Assembly (NCBI RefSeq): GCF_002165305.2
Contig: NZ_CP032286.1
Location: 3,162,001 to 3,226,000, forward strand
Length of the DNA: 64,000 nt
Direction: 5' to 3'
From: Acinetobacter sp. WCHA55
GTDB lineage: Bacteria; Pseudomonadota; Gammaproteobacteria; Pseudomonadales; Moraxellaceae
The stretch's first letter is position 1, and each line of letters begins with the position of its first letter. Shown here one piece after another: positions 36,894 to 48,395 of this stretch. The notes under the pieces were generated by a model that saw only the letters and a program-made list of their open reading frames with translations, did not search any database and was not told the DNA's origin. Made by a program: the position numbers and the translations under genes.

Positions 36894-38462
36894 ATGCTGA
36901 AATACTCAACCAATATTCAGTTAAATCAATACCGTCTAGGTGTTTGGTATGCATCTTATCGACTGTTTATTGGCTGTTGTTTGTTGTTGGTTTATCTGCT
37001 GACTTACGAACAGCTATTTTCAACTTATCAGTATCCCATACTGTATCGTTCTGTCCTGATTGGCTTTATTTTTATCAGTGCCTTTCAGCTATTGGGCCTC
37101 AAGAATGTGCGCAAACGCATATCACTTCAGCTCACCTTGCTGTTTATCATCGATGTTATTAGCCTTAGCTTACTCACTTTTGCCACCGATGGTCCGAACT
37201 TACAGTTAAGCTTATTGTTTGTGATCACGATCTTTGCTTCTTGTGTATTGGTCGATAAACAAAAAGCGCTCGTCATTACGTTGATTGCTGTAATAACACT
37301 AGTTTATCAGCACTTTATTGGAACGCTATTTTCAATTAGTTCACTGAATACCATCGGCAATAGTGCCGTGCTCGCCTTTTTGTTCTTTGTGGTTTATGGG
37401 TCTGGACAAATTGCAGTACGACGCTTTCAAGTCCTTGAAAACTTAAACTTCTATCAATCCCAAGAACTGGACCAACTGCAAAACATTAACCGTTATATTT
37501 TAGAGCAAACCGAGCTCGGCTATTTGGTGCTCGATGAAAACTGCCACATGGTGCTGAGTAATCCTGCCGCATGTACATTATTGGGCATCTCACCAATTTA
37601 TGCCTACGACAAATACCCCTTATACAAAGCGCAACCTGATTTATTTGAACTCCTCAAATTCGACCAACTTAAGAATGGAGAAAAGTTCCAATTCACATCG
37701 CAACTGAGTCGCTTTCAAATTCAGATCGAAATTCAAAAACTACAAATACCGAATCAGACACTAACCTTATTCGTCCTACAAGATGCACAAAAAATTAATC
37801 AACGTGTACAACAACTCAAGCTGGCTGCACTGGGTCAACTTTCTGCCAGCATTGCACATGAAATTCGCAATCCACTGGCAGCCATCACGCAAGCCAATGA
37901 ACTAATGCAAGCGAATAATCCACAACAAGAACTGTTGCAGAACATGATTACCAAACAAGCCTCACGGATTGATAAAATTATTGGTGATACACTGAGCATG
38001 GCACGCAGTAAAGAAACCTATCCGACCCTGATTGATGTTGCCGCTTTTTTAGAACGTTTTATCGTTGAAGATTTGCCCGATGTCAAAGATCAAATTGATT
38101 ACCGCATTTCCGATCAAGCTCAGATTCAGTTTGATGAACAACAACTGAGGCAAGTGCTGATTAACCTCATTCGAAATGCTATTCGACACAATGCAGATGA
38201 AGCCGATCACATTCAAATTCGTGTCTATAGCTACAAAAACCTCGTCCATATTGAGGTCTGCGATTTTGGTGAAGGGGTCGCCACTCAGGACCAAACCAGC
38301 CTATTTCAACCGTTTTTTAGTACCTCAATCAATGGAACTGGGTTAGGATTATATTTATCCCATAGTTTCTGCGAAGCCAACCAAGCTAAGCTATACTATG
38401 TAGAACAAAAAATAGGGGCATGCTTTCGGATTGAATGCCCTCGTATAAACAATGACGTGTAA
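36894..38462 (+). CDS. pilS: Sensor histidine kinase PilS
   Basis: 522 residues. Six predicted membrane helices occupy about residues 20-180, a PAS-like domain about 200-290, the H-box ASIAHEIRNPLAA near residue 320, the N-box QVLINLIRNAIRHN near residue 420, and the G-box region GTGLGLYLSHSF near the end. In Pseudomonas PilS senses membrane pilin and controls PilR, which turns on pilA with sigma-54. pilR follows 15 bp downstream from the chosen start. No pilin gene is in the window. Confidence 0.93.
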   Translation: MLKYSTNIQLNQYRLGVWYASYRLFIGCCLLLVYLLTYEQLFSTYQYPILYRSVLIGFIFISAFQLLGLKNVRKRISLQLTLLFIIDVISLSLLTFATDGPNLQLSLLFVITIFASCVLVDKQKALVITLIAVITLVYQHFIGTLFSISSLNTIGNSAVLAFLFFVVYGSGQIAVRRFQVLENLNFYQSQELDQLQNINRYILEQTELGYLVLDENCHMVLSNPAACTLLGISPIYAYDKYPLYKAQPDLFELLKFDQLKNGEKFQFTSQLSRFQIQIEIQKLQIPNQTLTLFVLQDAQKINQRVQQLKLAALGQLSASIAHEIRNPLAAITQANELMQANNPQQELLQNMITKQASRIDKIIGDTLSMARSKETYPTLIDVAAFLERFIVEDLPDVKDQIDYRISDQAQIQFDEQQLRQVLINLIRNAIRHNADEADHIQIRVYSYKNLVHIEVCDFGEGVATQDQTSLFQPFFSTSINGTGLGLYLSHSFCEANQAKLYYVEQKIGACFRIECPRINNDV

Positions 38463-38477
38463 TTTTTGGGGTTAAAC

Positions 38478-39899
38478 GTGGAAAAAAAACCACTTGTTTT
38501 ATTGGTGGATGATGAACAAGACTTATGTACCCTAATGCAAATGTCTTTAAGTCGAATGGGGATTGATACACATATTGCCTATCGTTTACAAGAGGCGGTT
38601 CAAGCCCTGAAAACGCATCAATACGATGCCTGTCTAACCGATCTTAATTTACCTGATGGTAATGGCCTGAGCTTGGTCGATTTTATTGCTCAAAATTATC
38701 CTAATCTACCTGTAGCTGTATTAACTGCTTATGGCAACATGGATGTCGCGATTGCCGCACTTAAAGCCGGAGCTTTTGATTTTGTCAGCAAACCGATCAA
38801 CCAAAAGCATTTAGAACAACTTTTACAAAAAGCCTTTAACCAGCCTATCAGCCAGCTACATATTCAAGAAGATACGCTTGAACACAAACTGTTAATTGGT
38901 CAATCCCTTCCTATTCAACAGCTTCGTGTGACCTTGAAAAAAATTGCCCGCTCACAAGCCCCTGTCTTTATTACAGGTGAATCGGGGACTGGCAAAGAAG
39001 TGGTGGCGAATCTGGTACATCGCCTGAGCAACCGTAATGAAGGGCCGTTTATTGCCATTAATTGTGGTGCTATCCCGACAGAACTGATGGAAAGTGAACT
39101 ATTTGGACATCGTAAAGGTAGTTTTACAGGGGCAACCCAAGACAAACAAGGGCTGATTCTCTCTGCACATGGTGGCAGTCTATTTTTAGATGAAATTGCA
39201 GAACTGCCACTAACCATGCAAGTTAAACTCTTACGTGCAGTACAAGAAAAGCGTATTCGTCCCATTGGTAGTGACACCGAAATTGATGTTGATTTCCGTG
39301 TGATTAGTGCCAGCCATCAAGACTTAGAAGCACTTGTACAACAAGGTAAATTCCGTCAGGACTTATATTTCCGCATCCATGTTATGGACATTGTACTGCC
39401 TGCCCTACGTGAGCGCGGCAATGACATTATTCTTTTGGCACAGCATTTCATTCAAAAAATCTGTCAAGAGTGGGACATCCCGGTCAAAACCCTAAGTGAA
39501 CGTGCACGTGAGTTTTTATTGGCCCAATATTATCCGGGTAATGTGCGTGAACTGCGCAATATGATGGAACGTGCCATCACTTTAAGTGATGAAAGCAGTA
39601 TTGACTTAACGCACTTGCAAACCGCCCCTCTGCGACCAATAGCACAAGCCAGCTATACTAATGCCACACAACAGGGTGCGATTGGTACTGATCAACTTAG
39701 CCCTGTGCCTTCACGCAAATTACCTGAAGAAGGTTTAGAGCTGTATTTAGAAAAAATTGAAAAAGAAATTTTGATGAATGCACTCAATCTCACCCACTGG
39801 AACCGAACACTGGCGGCTAAAAAGCTCGGCATGTCTTTCCGTTCTTTACGTTATCGCTTGAAAAAATTCGGACTCGATGGCGAAGACGATTCCGTTTAA
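38478..39899 (+). CDS. pilR: Sigma-54-dependent response regulator PilR
   Basis: 473 residues from GTG at 38478, with GGGG seven bases upstream; a TTG four codons earlier is rejected. Receiver domain with Asp55 (LTDLNLPDG), AAA+ domain with Walker A GESGTGKEV, sigma-54 contact loop GSFTGA (the PilR form of GAFTGA), Walker B GSLFLDEIAEL, and a C-terminal Fis-type helix-turn-helix (NRTLAAKKLGMSFRSLRYRL). It activates type IV pilin genes. It is convergent with ctp, the two stops being only four bases apart with no hairpin between them. Confidence 0.95.
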   Translation: MEKKPLVLLVDDEQDLCTLMQMSLSRMGIDTHIAYRLQEAVQALKTHQYDACLTDLNLPDGNGLSLVDFIAQNYPNLPVAVLTAYGNMDVAIAALKAGAFDFVSKPINQKHLEQLLQKAFNQPISQLHIQEDTLEHKLLIGQSLPIQQLRVTLKKIARSQAPVFITGESGTGKEVVANLVHRLSNRNEGPFIAINCGAIPTELMESELFGHRKGSFTGATQDKQGLILSAHGGSLFLDEIAELPLTMQVKLLRAVQEKRIRPIGSDTEIDVDFRVISASHQDLEALVQQGKFRQDLYFRIHVMDIVLPALRERGNDIILLAQHFIQKICQEWDIPVKTLSERAREFLLAQYYPGNVRELRNMMERAITLSDESSIDLTHLQTAPLRPIAQASYTNATQQGAIGTDQLSPVPSRKLPEEGLELYLEKIEKEILMNALNLTHWNRTLAAKKLGMSFRSLRYRLKKFGLDGEDDSV

Positions 39900-39903
39900 A
39901 GAC

Positions 39904-41079
39904 TTAACGACGGTTAATCAAAATCTCTGCCACATGTTCAACATAGCTTTCGTCTTTGAGTTCGTGTGGCATTCGATAAAACTGATTTGGCGCAATTCCC
40001 ACCCCTTCAATCATCTGACCAGTTGGCGTGTAATAGTGAGACACGGTCATTTGCAAAGCTGCACCATTGGACAGTGGAAAAAGTTTCTGTACGACCCCTT
40101 TGCCATAACTTTTCTCACCAATCACCCATGCTCGCCCATGTTCCTTGAGCGCTGCAGTAAATACTTCTGCCGCTGATGCAGAGCGATCATTAATTAAAAT
40201 TCCTACTTTCAAGTTTTGAAACTCAAAGCTTGGTAAGGCCTGAAACTGCTGATCACCCTCAGAGCGGCTTTTCGTTGAAACAATGACGCCTTGATTTAAA
40301 AATAGATCAGCAGATTCAACTGCGGCAGACAACAACCCGCCGGGATTATTTCTGAGGTCAATCAAGACCGCTTTTAAACGCGAAGACTGATGCTCTTCAA
40401 TCAGTTGCTGAATTTCATTGGCTGTATCTTGTTGGAACACCCGCACCTTGAGCACCAAAACTTGGTTATTCAACAGTTGCGCCTGAATATCGGTTTCAAC
40501 TTTTCGGGTTCTGACTACATTGATTGGCGTGGCATTGGCTTTTAATTGTAGACTAACGGTACTACCAATCGCCCCACTGAGTAAATCATTGACTTGTGAC
40601 TGATTGAGTTTACGTAATTCTTGATCATCTATTTTAAAAACGGCATCAGCATTTCTTAAGCCCAATTTGCTGGAATCTGAATCAGCTTTTAATCCACGAA
40701 TTTGCCATTGCTGTAAACGAGTATCGAACTCTAAACTGAAGTCAACTGAAGCCAGGTCCCCTTCGGTATATTGCACTAGTTGTTTATATTCTTGAGGAGA
40801 TAAATAACGAGAATAACGGTCTAGGCCACTGACTAAACCTTTAATTGCTTGTTGAAAGAGTGCTTCATCACTGCGTTCAGCCACATAATTATCTTTGACT
40901 AAACCATAAATTTGCACAAATTGTTGAATGGATTCTATTGGAACCTCAACATAGCCCTGTTCCAATTCATCATCAAAAGCGGGTGCTGCCGCTGTTTTTG
41001 CAACAGCACCCATCGGGTGGATCAGACTCAGACCTAAAGCAATCACTACACCTATTGAAGTCCACGATGCTTTCGCCAT
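39904..41079 (-). CDS. ctp: C-terminal processing protease, S41 family
   Basis: 391 residues with a signal peptide (about residues 1-27). A PDZ domain lies at about residues 110-180 (LGLRNADAVFKIDDQEL), followed by the S41 catalytic domain with Ser in DRSASAAEVF and Lys in EKSYGKGVVQ, the Ser-Lys dyad. Such periplasmic proteases trim or degrade proteins from the C-terminus and help control cell-wall hydrolases. It is 18 bp downstream of gpmI on the same strand; a gpmI-ctp pairing is common in gammaproteobacteria, where an EnvC-like gene often lies between them but does not here. Confidence 0.92.
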   Translation of the reverse strand: MAKASWTSIGVVIALGLSLIHPMGAVAKTAAAPAFDDELEQGYVEVPIESIQQFVQIYGLVKDNYVAERSDEALFQQAIKGLVSGLDRYSRYLSPQEYKQLVQYTEGDLASVDFSLEFDTRLQQWQIRGLKADSDSSKLGLRNADAVFKIDDQELRKLNQSQVNDLLSGAIGSTVSLQLKANATPINVVRTRKVETDIQAQLLNNQVLVLKVRVFQQDTANEIQQLIEEHQSSRLKAVLIDLRNNPGGLLSAAVESADLFLNQGVIVSTKSRSEGDQQFQALPSFEFQNLKVGILINDRSASAAEVFTAALKEHGRAWVIGEKSYGKGVVQKLFPLSNGAALQMTVSHYYTPTGQMIEGVGIAPNQFYRMPHELKDESYVEHVAEILINRR

Positions 41080-41097
41080 TTACCCACCCAAATTGAT

Positions 41098-42645
41098 TTA
41101 TACGTCTAATGTAATTAAGTTACGACCTTGCATTTCTGTAGGAACAGGAATGCGCATTAAGCTGAGTAGCGTTGGTGCGACATCAGCCAATACGCCACCT
41201 TCAGCGATGGTTGCTTGCGTTGGTCCTACATAAATGAACGGCACGAGCTCTGTGGTATGCTGAGTATGTACCTGACCGCTATGATAATCCTGCATTTGTT
41301 CAACATTACCATGGTCAGCCGTAATTAACATATGACCTTTTTGTGCCATCACCGCTTCATAGACACGGCCTAGGCATAAATCAACGGCTTCCACTGCTTT
41401 CACCGCAGCATTAAACACGCCCGTATGGCCAACCATGTCGCCGTTGGCATAGTTCACCACCAACAGATCAAACTCGCCTGAGTTAATCGCAGCCACCAAT
41501 TCATCGGTTACTTCATATGCGCTCATTTCTGGCTTGAGGTCATAAGTCGCAACATTCGGTGAAGGAATCAAAATACGTTTTTCACCTGGATATTCATCTT
41601 CACGACCACCGCTGAAGAAGAACGTCACATGTGCGTATTTCTCAGTTTCAGCAATACGCAATTGGGTTTTACCAAGGTCTGAAAGATATTCACCAATCGA
41701 GTTTTTTAATGCTTCAGGCATATATGCCACAGGCGCATCAATACTGGCTTGGTAACGTGTCAACATCACAAATTTCGATAAGTTGGGTACAACTTTACGC
41801 TCAAAGCCTGCAAAATCTTTTTCAACAAACGCTTTGGTAATTTCACGCGCACGATCCGCACGGAAATTCATAAAGACAATGCTGTCACCGTCTTGAACTT
41901 TTACGGCATCGCCAATGCGTGTTGCTTTGACAAATTCATCAGACTCATCTGCTGCATAAGCCAGTTCCAAACCTTCAACTGCCGTAGCCGCAGTACGTGT
42001 AGCTTCAGACTCTGTGAGTAAACGATAAGCTTGCTCTACACGGTCCCAACGATTGTCACGATCCATCGCAAAATAACGACCAATCAAGCTGACAATACGT
42101 CCTTGATTTGGATATTGAGCAAACAATGCATCTAATTTTTCTAAAGAGGGTTGAGCACTGCGTGGCGGCGTATCACGACCATCTAAGAAGGCATGAAGGT
42201 ACACGGTTGCACCACGTTTTAACGCAAGTTCAGCCATAGCCACAATATGATCTTCGTGTGAATGTACCCCACCTTCAGACAACAAGCCCATGATGTGTAC
42301 CACACCACCCGCTGCTTTGGCTTTTTCAACAGCATCAACCAAAACTTCATGTTCGAAAAAAGCACCCGTACGAATGTCTTTGGTAATTCGGGTAAAGTCT
42401 TGATAAAGCACACGCCCTGCACCCAAGTTCATATGACCCACTTCAGAGTTGCCCATTTGGCCATCTGGCAGACCCACGTCTTCACCAGAACCTGAAATTA
42501 AGCTATGCGGATGCTTTGCTTCAATCGCTGTTAAATTCGGTCGATTTGCTGCTAAAAAAGCATTGTCTTCGATCGCTTCACGGTGTCCCACACCATCCAT
42601 AATGACCAGTACGTGAGGGATTTTGCCAGCAGTTGCATCCGCCAT
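41098..42645 (-). CDS. gpmI: 2,3-bisphosphoglycerate-independent phosphoglycerate mutase
   Basis: 515 residues from the ATG at 42645; a GTG three codons upstream is the alternative. It interconverts 3- and 2-phosphoglycerate in glycolysis with two Mn ions. The alkaline-phosphatase-like core has IMDGVGHRE near residue 17, the phospho-serine motif [10 protein letters not shown] near residue 63, [11 protein letters not shown], and [11 protein letters not shown] for metal binding near the end. ctp is co-transcribed downstream. Confidence 0.96.
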   Translation of the reverse strand: MADATAGKIPHVLVIMDGVGHREAIEDNAFLAANRPNLTAIEAKHPHSLISGSGEDVGLPDGQMGNSEVGHMNLGAGRVLYQDFTRITKDIRTGAFFEHEVLVDAVEKAKAAGGVVHIMGLLSEGGVHSHEDHIVAMAELALKRGATVYLHAFLDGRDTPPRSAQPSLEKLDALFAQYPNQGRIVSLIGRYFAMDRDNRWDRVEQAYRLLTESEATRTAATAVEGLELAYAADESDEFVKATRIGDAVKVQDGDSIVFMNFRADRAREITKAFVEKDFAGFERKVVPNLSKFVMLTRYQASIDAPVAYMPEALKNSIGEYLSDLGKTQLRIAETEKYAHVTFFFSGGREDEYPGEKRILIPSPNVATYDLKPEMSAYEVTDELVAAINSGEFDLLVVNYANGDMVGHTGVFNAAVKAVEAVDLCLGRVYEAVMAQKGHMLITADHGNVEQMQDYHSGQVHTQHTTELVPFIYVGPTQATIAEGGVLADVAPTLLSLMRIPVPTEMQGRNLITLDV

Positions 42646-42719
42646 AATAAACACTCTTTTTTTGTCTACAAATTCATCGCTCTATCTTACCGAATTTTCG
42701 GTCAAGACTCTATGCAGGC

Positions 42720-42740
42720 ATGATGGTTTAACACCATCAT
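42720..42740. other. Perfect 8-bp hairpin between lptG and gpmI
   Basis: ATGATGGT (42720-42727) pairs with ACCATCAT (42733-42740) around TTAAC. No T-run follows on the minus strand, so termination of lptG is doubtful. It could act as an mRNA-stabilising structure. Confidence 0.35.
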
Positions 42741-42768
42741 CCGCATTGTTTTCTTCAATATCGTACAG

Positions 42769-43839
42769 TTATCGCGCACGTTGTAATAAATAACCACCTG
42801 CGACAAACATCAGTAAAATAGGCACAAAAACAAACCATGCGGGTGAAGGTGAATAAACCAAACTTGCATACCCCAAGAAGTCTTGCAGGTAAAAGAAACC
42901 TAAGCCTGTAAACAATGCAATGACCAAACGAAAGCCCATCGATTGTTGGCGCAGTGGGCCAAAAATAAAGGAACAGGCAATCAACACCAAAGCAATCAAG
43001 GCAAATGGAGACGCCACTTTCTGCCAAAAAGCCAACTGATAAGTTTTAGGCACTTGGCTGTATTCATGCATATAGCTCATGAAACTGACCAATTGACTGG
43101 GTGAAAGGTCTTCTGGATCAATCGTCACCATGTGCACATATTTCGGTTGCAGTGCAAGTGCCAAAGGCGTTTCAGCGGACTTTTGTGCCGTGGCGTTACC
43201 TGTCGGTAGTAAATCAACTTGGGCAGTATTTTCTAAGATCCAATGGCCATCTTGTACAAACTGACCTTGCTCAGCATTTAAAACGCCTTTCAAACGAGCA
43301 TTATTGTCAAAGTCGACCACTTGCACATTTTTCAGCTGACCTTGAGAGTTGGCATAATCGACATAAATAAAACGCTGCCCTTCTCGTGTCCAGTAACCAC
43401 GTACTTCACCAAGCTCAGCCGCTGTTCGATGGCTTTTCACACCTTTGGCTTGCTCATTGGTATATGGAATCACCCATTCACTTAAAGCAAATGACAGCAC
43501 CACCAAAATTAAAGCTGAACGAATCACCCAGCCGACGATTCGCCAGAGACTCACCCCCACCGAGCGCATCACTATCAGTTCGCTGTTTGAAGCCAAAGTG
43601 CCGAGGCCCAGTACCGAGCCAATTAGCGCAGCAATCGGTAGAATCTCATAGAGATATTGCGGTGCTCCCCACAGTACATAACGTAAAGCATCCCAAGCAC
43701 CATAACCTTCTTTAAGGGAGCCTAGCTCACCCAAATAGGTAAATAGAATTTGCAAGACCGATAAAATAGCGGTAGCACCCAGCATCGCCATCGCGGTGGT
43801 TTTGGTCACATGTTTTGCGACTATACGACGTGCGAACAT
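42769..43839 (-). CDS. lptG: LPS export ABC transporter permease LptG
   Basis: 356 residues, with three membrane helices at each end (about residues 12-120 and 270-355) around a periplasmic beta-jellyroll-like domain, the LptF/LptG (YjgP/YjgQ) layout. With LptF and the LptB ATPase it extracts lipopolysaccharide or lipo-oligosaccharide from the inner membrane. The gene follows lptF after two bases. Order after lptF and the N-terminal VAKHVTKTTAMAMLGA pattern give LptG rather than LptF. Confidence 0.94.
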   Translation of the reverse strand: MFARRIVAKHVTKTTAMAMLGATAILSVLQILFTYLGELGSLKEGYGAWDALRYVLWGAPQYLYEILPIAALIGSVLGLGTLASNSELIVMRSVGVSLWRIVGWVIRSALILVVLSFALSEWVIPYTNEQAKGVKSHRTAAELGEVRGYWTREGQRFIYVDYANSQGQLKNVQVVDFDNNARLKGVLNAEQGQFVQDGHWILENTAQVDLLPTGNATAQKSAETPLALALQPKYVHMVTIDPEDLSPSQLVSFMSYMHEYSQVPKTYQLAFWQKVASPFALIALVLIACSFIFGPLRQQSMGFRLVIALFTGLGFFYLQDFLGYASLVYSPSPAWFVFVPILLMFVAGGYLLQRAR

Positions 43840-43841
43840 GA

Positions 43842-44942
43842 TTAAGACCCCGCTCGTTGTAATGTTTTCTTAATTTTCGGGCCCAGCTTTTGTTTACGAG
43901 AAAACAAAGCCGCTGCTATCGCATAGATCACCAAGATCAATGGATAAGCCCAAATCCCCATTTCTTCTTTACTGACTCGGGTTTTAATGGCCATCAGCGC
44001 CACGATTAAACTGGCAAAAATAAGCAATGCAGGAAACAGCTTTAAGTAACGGCCTTGGCGTGGGCTCACTTCAGATAAAGCCACAGCGAGGAGTAACGCC
44101 ACTACAATGGCAAATGGTACAAAAATACGCCAGCCCAATTCACTCGCCACAACAGGATCATGACGATTATCCCAAAGTTTCATGGTGGACAATGCTTCAA
44201 CATCGGCACTTTCAAACTTTGCTTCTTTATCATTTTCTAAGCGTAGCCGATAGGACTGAAACTCGGCTTGGCTATAACGTGGCTGCCCTGGATAGATTTC
44301 ATAACGGCGACCTTGCACCAAATCCACTACATTGGCTGGATCATTTTCAATTTCAACACGCGTGGCTTCTTTGGCCAAAATCATCACATCAGGCTTACCT
44401 TCTGCTTCAGCGCGTTGATAGAAGAAGATGTCTTTAAGGTTTTTACGGTCTTCGGATAAGTCACCCGCATAAATGGTATAAGGTCCTGATGAAATAAACT
44501 CTTTGGGTCGAACCAAATCAAAACCGGTACGCACCGCCTGACTGGTGGTAAGTTGTTCAAACTGACGAACACCCCACGGCGCCATCCATAGCATCAGCAT
44601 GGCCTGAACAGCGAGAAACACTACAGTCATAGGAATCAGCAGTCGACCCAATTGGTTACGGCTGACGCCACTACCATTGAGTACCGCCATTTCATGATCG
44701 ACATACAAACGACCAAAAACCAGCATCAGCCCAATAAAAAAGCCTAGAGGAAGAATCAGCGTTAAAAATTCAGGCAAACGATAGCCAATAATGCTAAATA
44801 AAATACCTGCATCTAAGCGACCCTGCGCGGCTACGCCAAAATACTTGATCAAACGACCGCCCATCATGATCAAGGTCAATAAGGCGATCACAACCAAGGA
44901 TGTCGACACCACTTGTTTGACCAGATAACGCCGAATAATCAA
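43842..44942 (-). CDS. lptF: LPS export ABC transporter permease LptF
   Basis: 366 residues of the same fold as LptG: N-terminal MIIRRYLVKQVVSTSL, three helices to about residue 120, a periplasmic domain (FDLVRPKEFISSGPYTIYAGD), and three C-terminal helices, with a basic tail ending in Arg/Lys/Gly-rich residues. It forms the LptB2FG exporter. It is first in the lptF-lptG unit and divergent from pepA across 158 bp, as in other gammaproteobacteria. Confidence 0.94.
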   Translation of the reverse strand: MIIRRYLVKQVVSTSLVVIALLTLIMMGGRLIKYFGVAAQGRLDAGILFSIIGYRLPEFLTLILPLGFFIGLMLVFGRLYVDHEMAVLNGSGVSRNQLGRLLIPMTVVFLAVQAMLMLWMAPWGVRQFEQLTTSQAVRTGFDLVRPKEFISSGPYTIYAGDLSEDRKNLKDIFFYQRAEAEGKPDVMILAKEATRVEIENDPANVVDLVQGRRYEIYPGQPRYSQAEFQSYRLRLENDKEAKFESADVEALSTMKLWDNRHDPVVASELGWRIFVPFAIVVALLLAVALSEVSPRQGRYLKLFPALLIFASLIVALMAIKTRVSKEEMGIWAYPLILVIYAIAAALFSRKQKLGPKIKKTLQRAGS

Positions 44943-45091
44943 ATTAATTCTTCCAAAAATAGGTGAATAAAAACTAGCGCTAGTTTACCCGAATAGTGAA
45001 AATATAAAACCTGTACTCTTGTTGCACTTTGCAACTCTATTCATGTTAATGTTTCAGTGGTTTAATCATTTTCAAACTTTATAAGGCTTAA

Positions 45092-46949
<1,858 letters not shown>

Positions 46950-46980
46950 TTGATTCCCCGTCTAAATAAGGAGATGCGTA

Positions 46981-47616
46981 GTGGCATTGAATGTTGGTCC
47001 AGATTTTAAACAGCGCTGGTTAAATGTACCTGATGCTGTTCGTCAGGCCTTTATTGATGACCTGAGTCGCGTCTGCGATGTACTCAAACCTGAAACAGGT
47101 TTACACAGTTGGATTGAACAAGACCAACGCGCTCAAGCCGTCTCGACCCAAAAAATTGAACAAGCGTATGCTGATCTGAAAGCACAACTGATTGAAGAAG
47201 CGCGAATTCGTAAACAACAAGCGTTGGAAAAATCACTGGCAGACAAACGCGCAGCGCAGGAAGCTTATGCAGAAAGCCTCAAAAAAGACGAAATCCGTCA
47301 GTTCAATGAGCAAACCCAAGCTTTAAATGTGATGCGTCAAAGTGTCGATCAGGAAATTTCGAGCTACACCGCACGCTACGAGAAAACACCTGAACAAGCT
47401 CTGGACTATGCCAAAGGTAAATTTGGCATTGATGACTCACAAATTTTGTCGGAGTTAGAAAGTGTGCGTTTACGTTTAGAGCTTGAAGCGGAAACCTTAA
47501 TTGAAGAGTCCGTAGCCAGCTACCGCAGTAAGCTGCAAGCCGCGGCTCAAGAAGAAATTGACTATATTTTGAAAAATTCAGACTTTTCTGATGGAGTGGT
47601 ATCCAACTCTGCTTAA
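46981..47616 (+). CDS. Uncharacterised coiled-coil protein
   Basis: 211 residues from GTG at 46981, preceded by AAGGAG eight bases upstream. No family was recognised. Almost the whole protein is charged helix: coiled-coil stretches at about residues 55-125 (Ala/Lys/Glu/Gln-rich) and 155-200 (LESVRLRLELEAETLIEES). There is no signal peptide, no membrane helix and one Cys only. It follows holC after 31 bp, in the place valS often takes in other bacteria, and ends at a good terminator. A structural or nucleoid/replication-linked role is a guess from position. Confidence 0.75.
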   Translation: MALNVGPDFKQRWLNVPDAVRQAFIDDLSRVCDVLKPETGLHSWIEQDQRAQAVSTQKIEQAYADLKAQLIEEARIRKQQALEKSLADKRAAQEAYAESLKKDEIRQFNEQTQALNVMRQSVDQEISSYTARYEKTPEQALDYAKGKFGIDDSQILSELESVRLRLELEAETLIEESVASYRSKLQAAAQEEIDYILKNSDFSDGVVSNSA

Positions 47617-47636
47617 CAAGCCTTGGCTTCCACTTG

Positions 47637-47660
47637 AACTCACTTCGGTGAGTTTTTTTA
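47637..47660 (+). terminator. Terminator of pepA-holC-coiled-coil gene unit
   Basis: AACTCAC (47637-47643), TTCG loop, GTGAGTT (47648-47654), then a T-run. Confidence 0.85.
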
Positions 47661-47701
47661 TGCCCCCCTACTTTGCTCGGCTGACGTGGTCTGTCTCAAG
47701 C

Positions 47702-48250
47702 TCAAACCAACACATCAACCATAAACGATAAGGTATTGCCCACACCATAGCCAATCGCCAACAAACTACCAATCCAAATCAGGCCACCGGTCACGTTGTA
47801 CCACATAAAAGTCGCCACACTCATATGCCCTGCACCCGCAGCAAAAGGCGCGAAAGAACGTACAAAAGGAATAAAACGTGCCACTAAAATGGTTTTACCG
47901 CCATGCTTTAAGAAATATTGATTGGTCTTCATCATATATTCGGGTTTCAACCAACGCGAATGCTGATGGGCAAATTTAAAGCCCAGCTTCTGACCAGTAT
48001 AATAATTGACGATATAACCCAATACCGCAGCAATCATCATCAAAATACCCATGGTATGGATATGAATTAAATCCGAGCTAGAACATAAGGCACCAATAGC
48101 AATCAGTAAACTATCGCCTGGCAAAAAGAACATAAAAACGAAACCCGTTTCTGCAAAAATAATCAGAAAAAGAATCGCATAAATCCAAAGGCCGTATTCT
48201 GCAAGCAGTACGGGCAATAATTGTTCTAGATGGAGAAAAAAATCAATCAT
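47702..48250 (-). CDS. DedA family membrane protein
   Basis: 182 residues from the ATG at 48250; a TTG six codons upstream is rejected. It has the DedA (SNARE-associated/VTT) pattern: FAETGFVFMFFLPGDSLLIAIG, a re-entrant loop, then FLKHGGKTILVARFIPFVRSFAPFAAG with the conserved Arg residues, and two C-terminal helices. Family members act in undecaprenyl-phosphate or phosphatidylethanolamine flipping and in membrane homeostasis and colistin tolerance; which activity this one has cannot be read. It stands 145 bp from ribE. Confidence 0.88.
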   Translation of the reverse strand: MIDFFLHLEQLLPVLLAEYGLWIYAILFLIIFAETGFVFMFFLPGDSLLIAIGALCSSSDLIHIHTMGILMMIAAVLGYIVNYYTGQKLGFKFAHQHSRWLKPEYMMKTNQYFLKHGGKTILVARFIPFVRSFAPFAAGAGHMSVATFMWYNVTGGLIWIGSLLAIGYGVGNTLSFMVDVLV

Positions 48251-48395
48251 TGTCACCGATCCGTGCAATGAACTGCGTACTATCTTTCATCATACTCAAT
48301 TGCTTACCTATTCATTTCAAAAGAAAAACTCCCTCATTTTGGGCAAATAGGGAGCTCATCTTTTGTCTATTCTTGCTGCAATCTAAACGATTTTT

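Noticed and set aside
36894..39899. A type IV pilin gene next to pilS-pilR
   Set aside because: No pilin-like N-terminal motif was found nearby; pilR is directly convergent with ctp.
48251..48395. Hidden gene or RNA between the DedA gene and ribE
   Set aside because: The gap is short and shows no open frame, hairpin or promoter of note.
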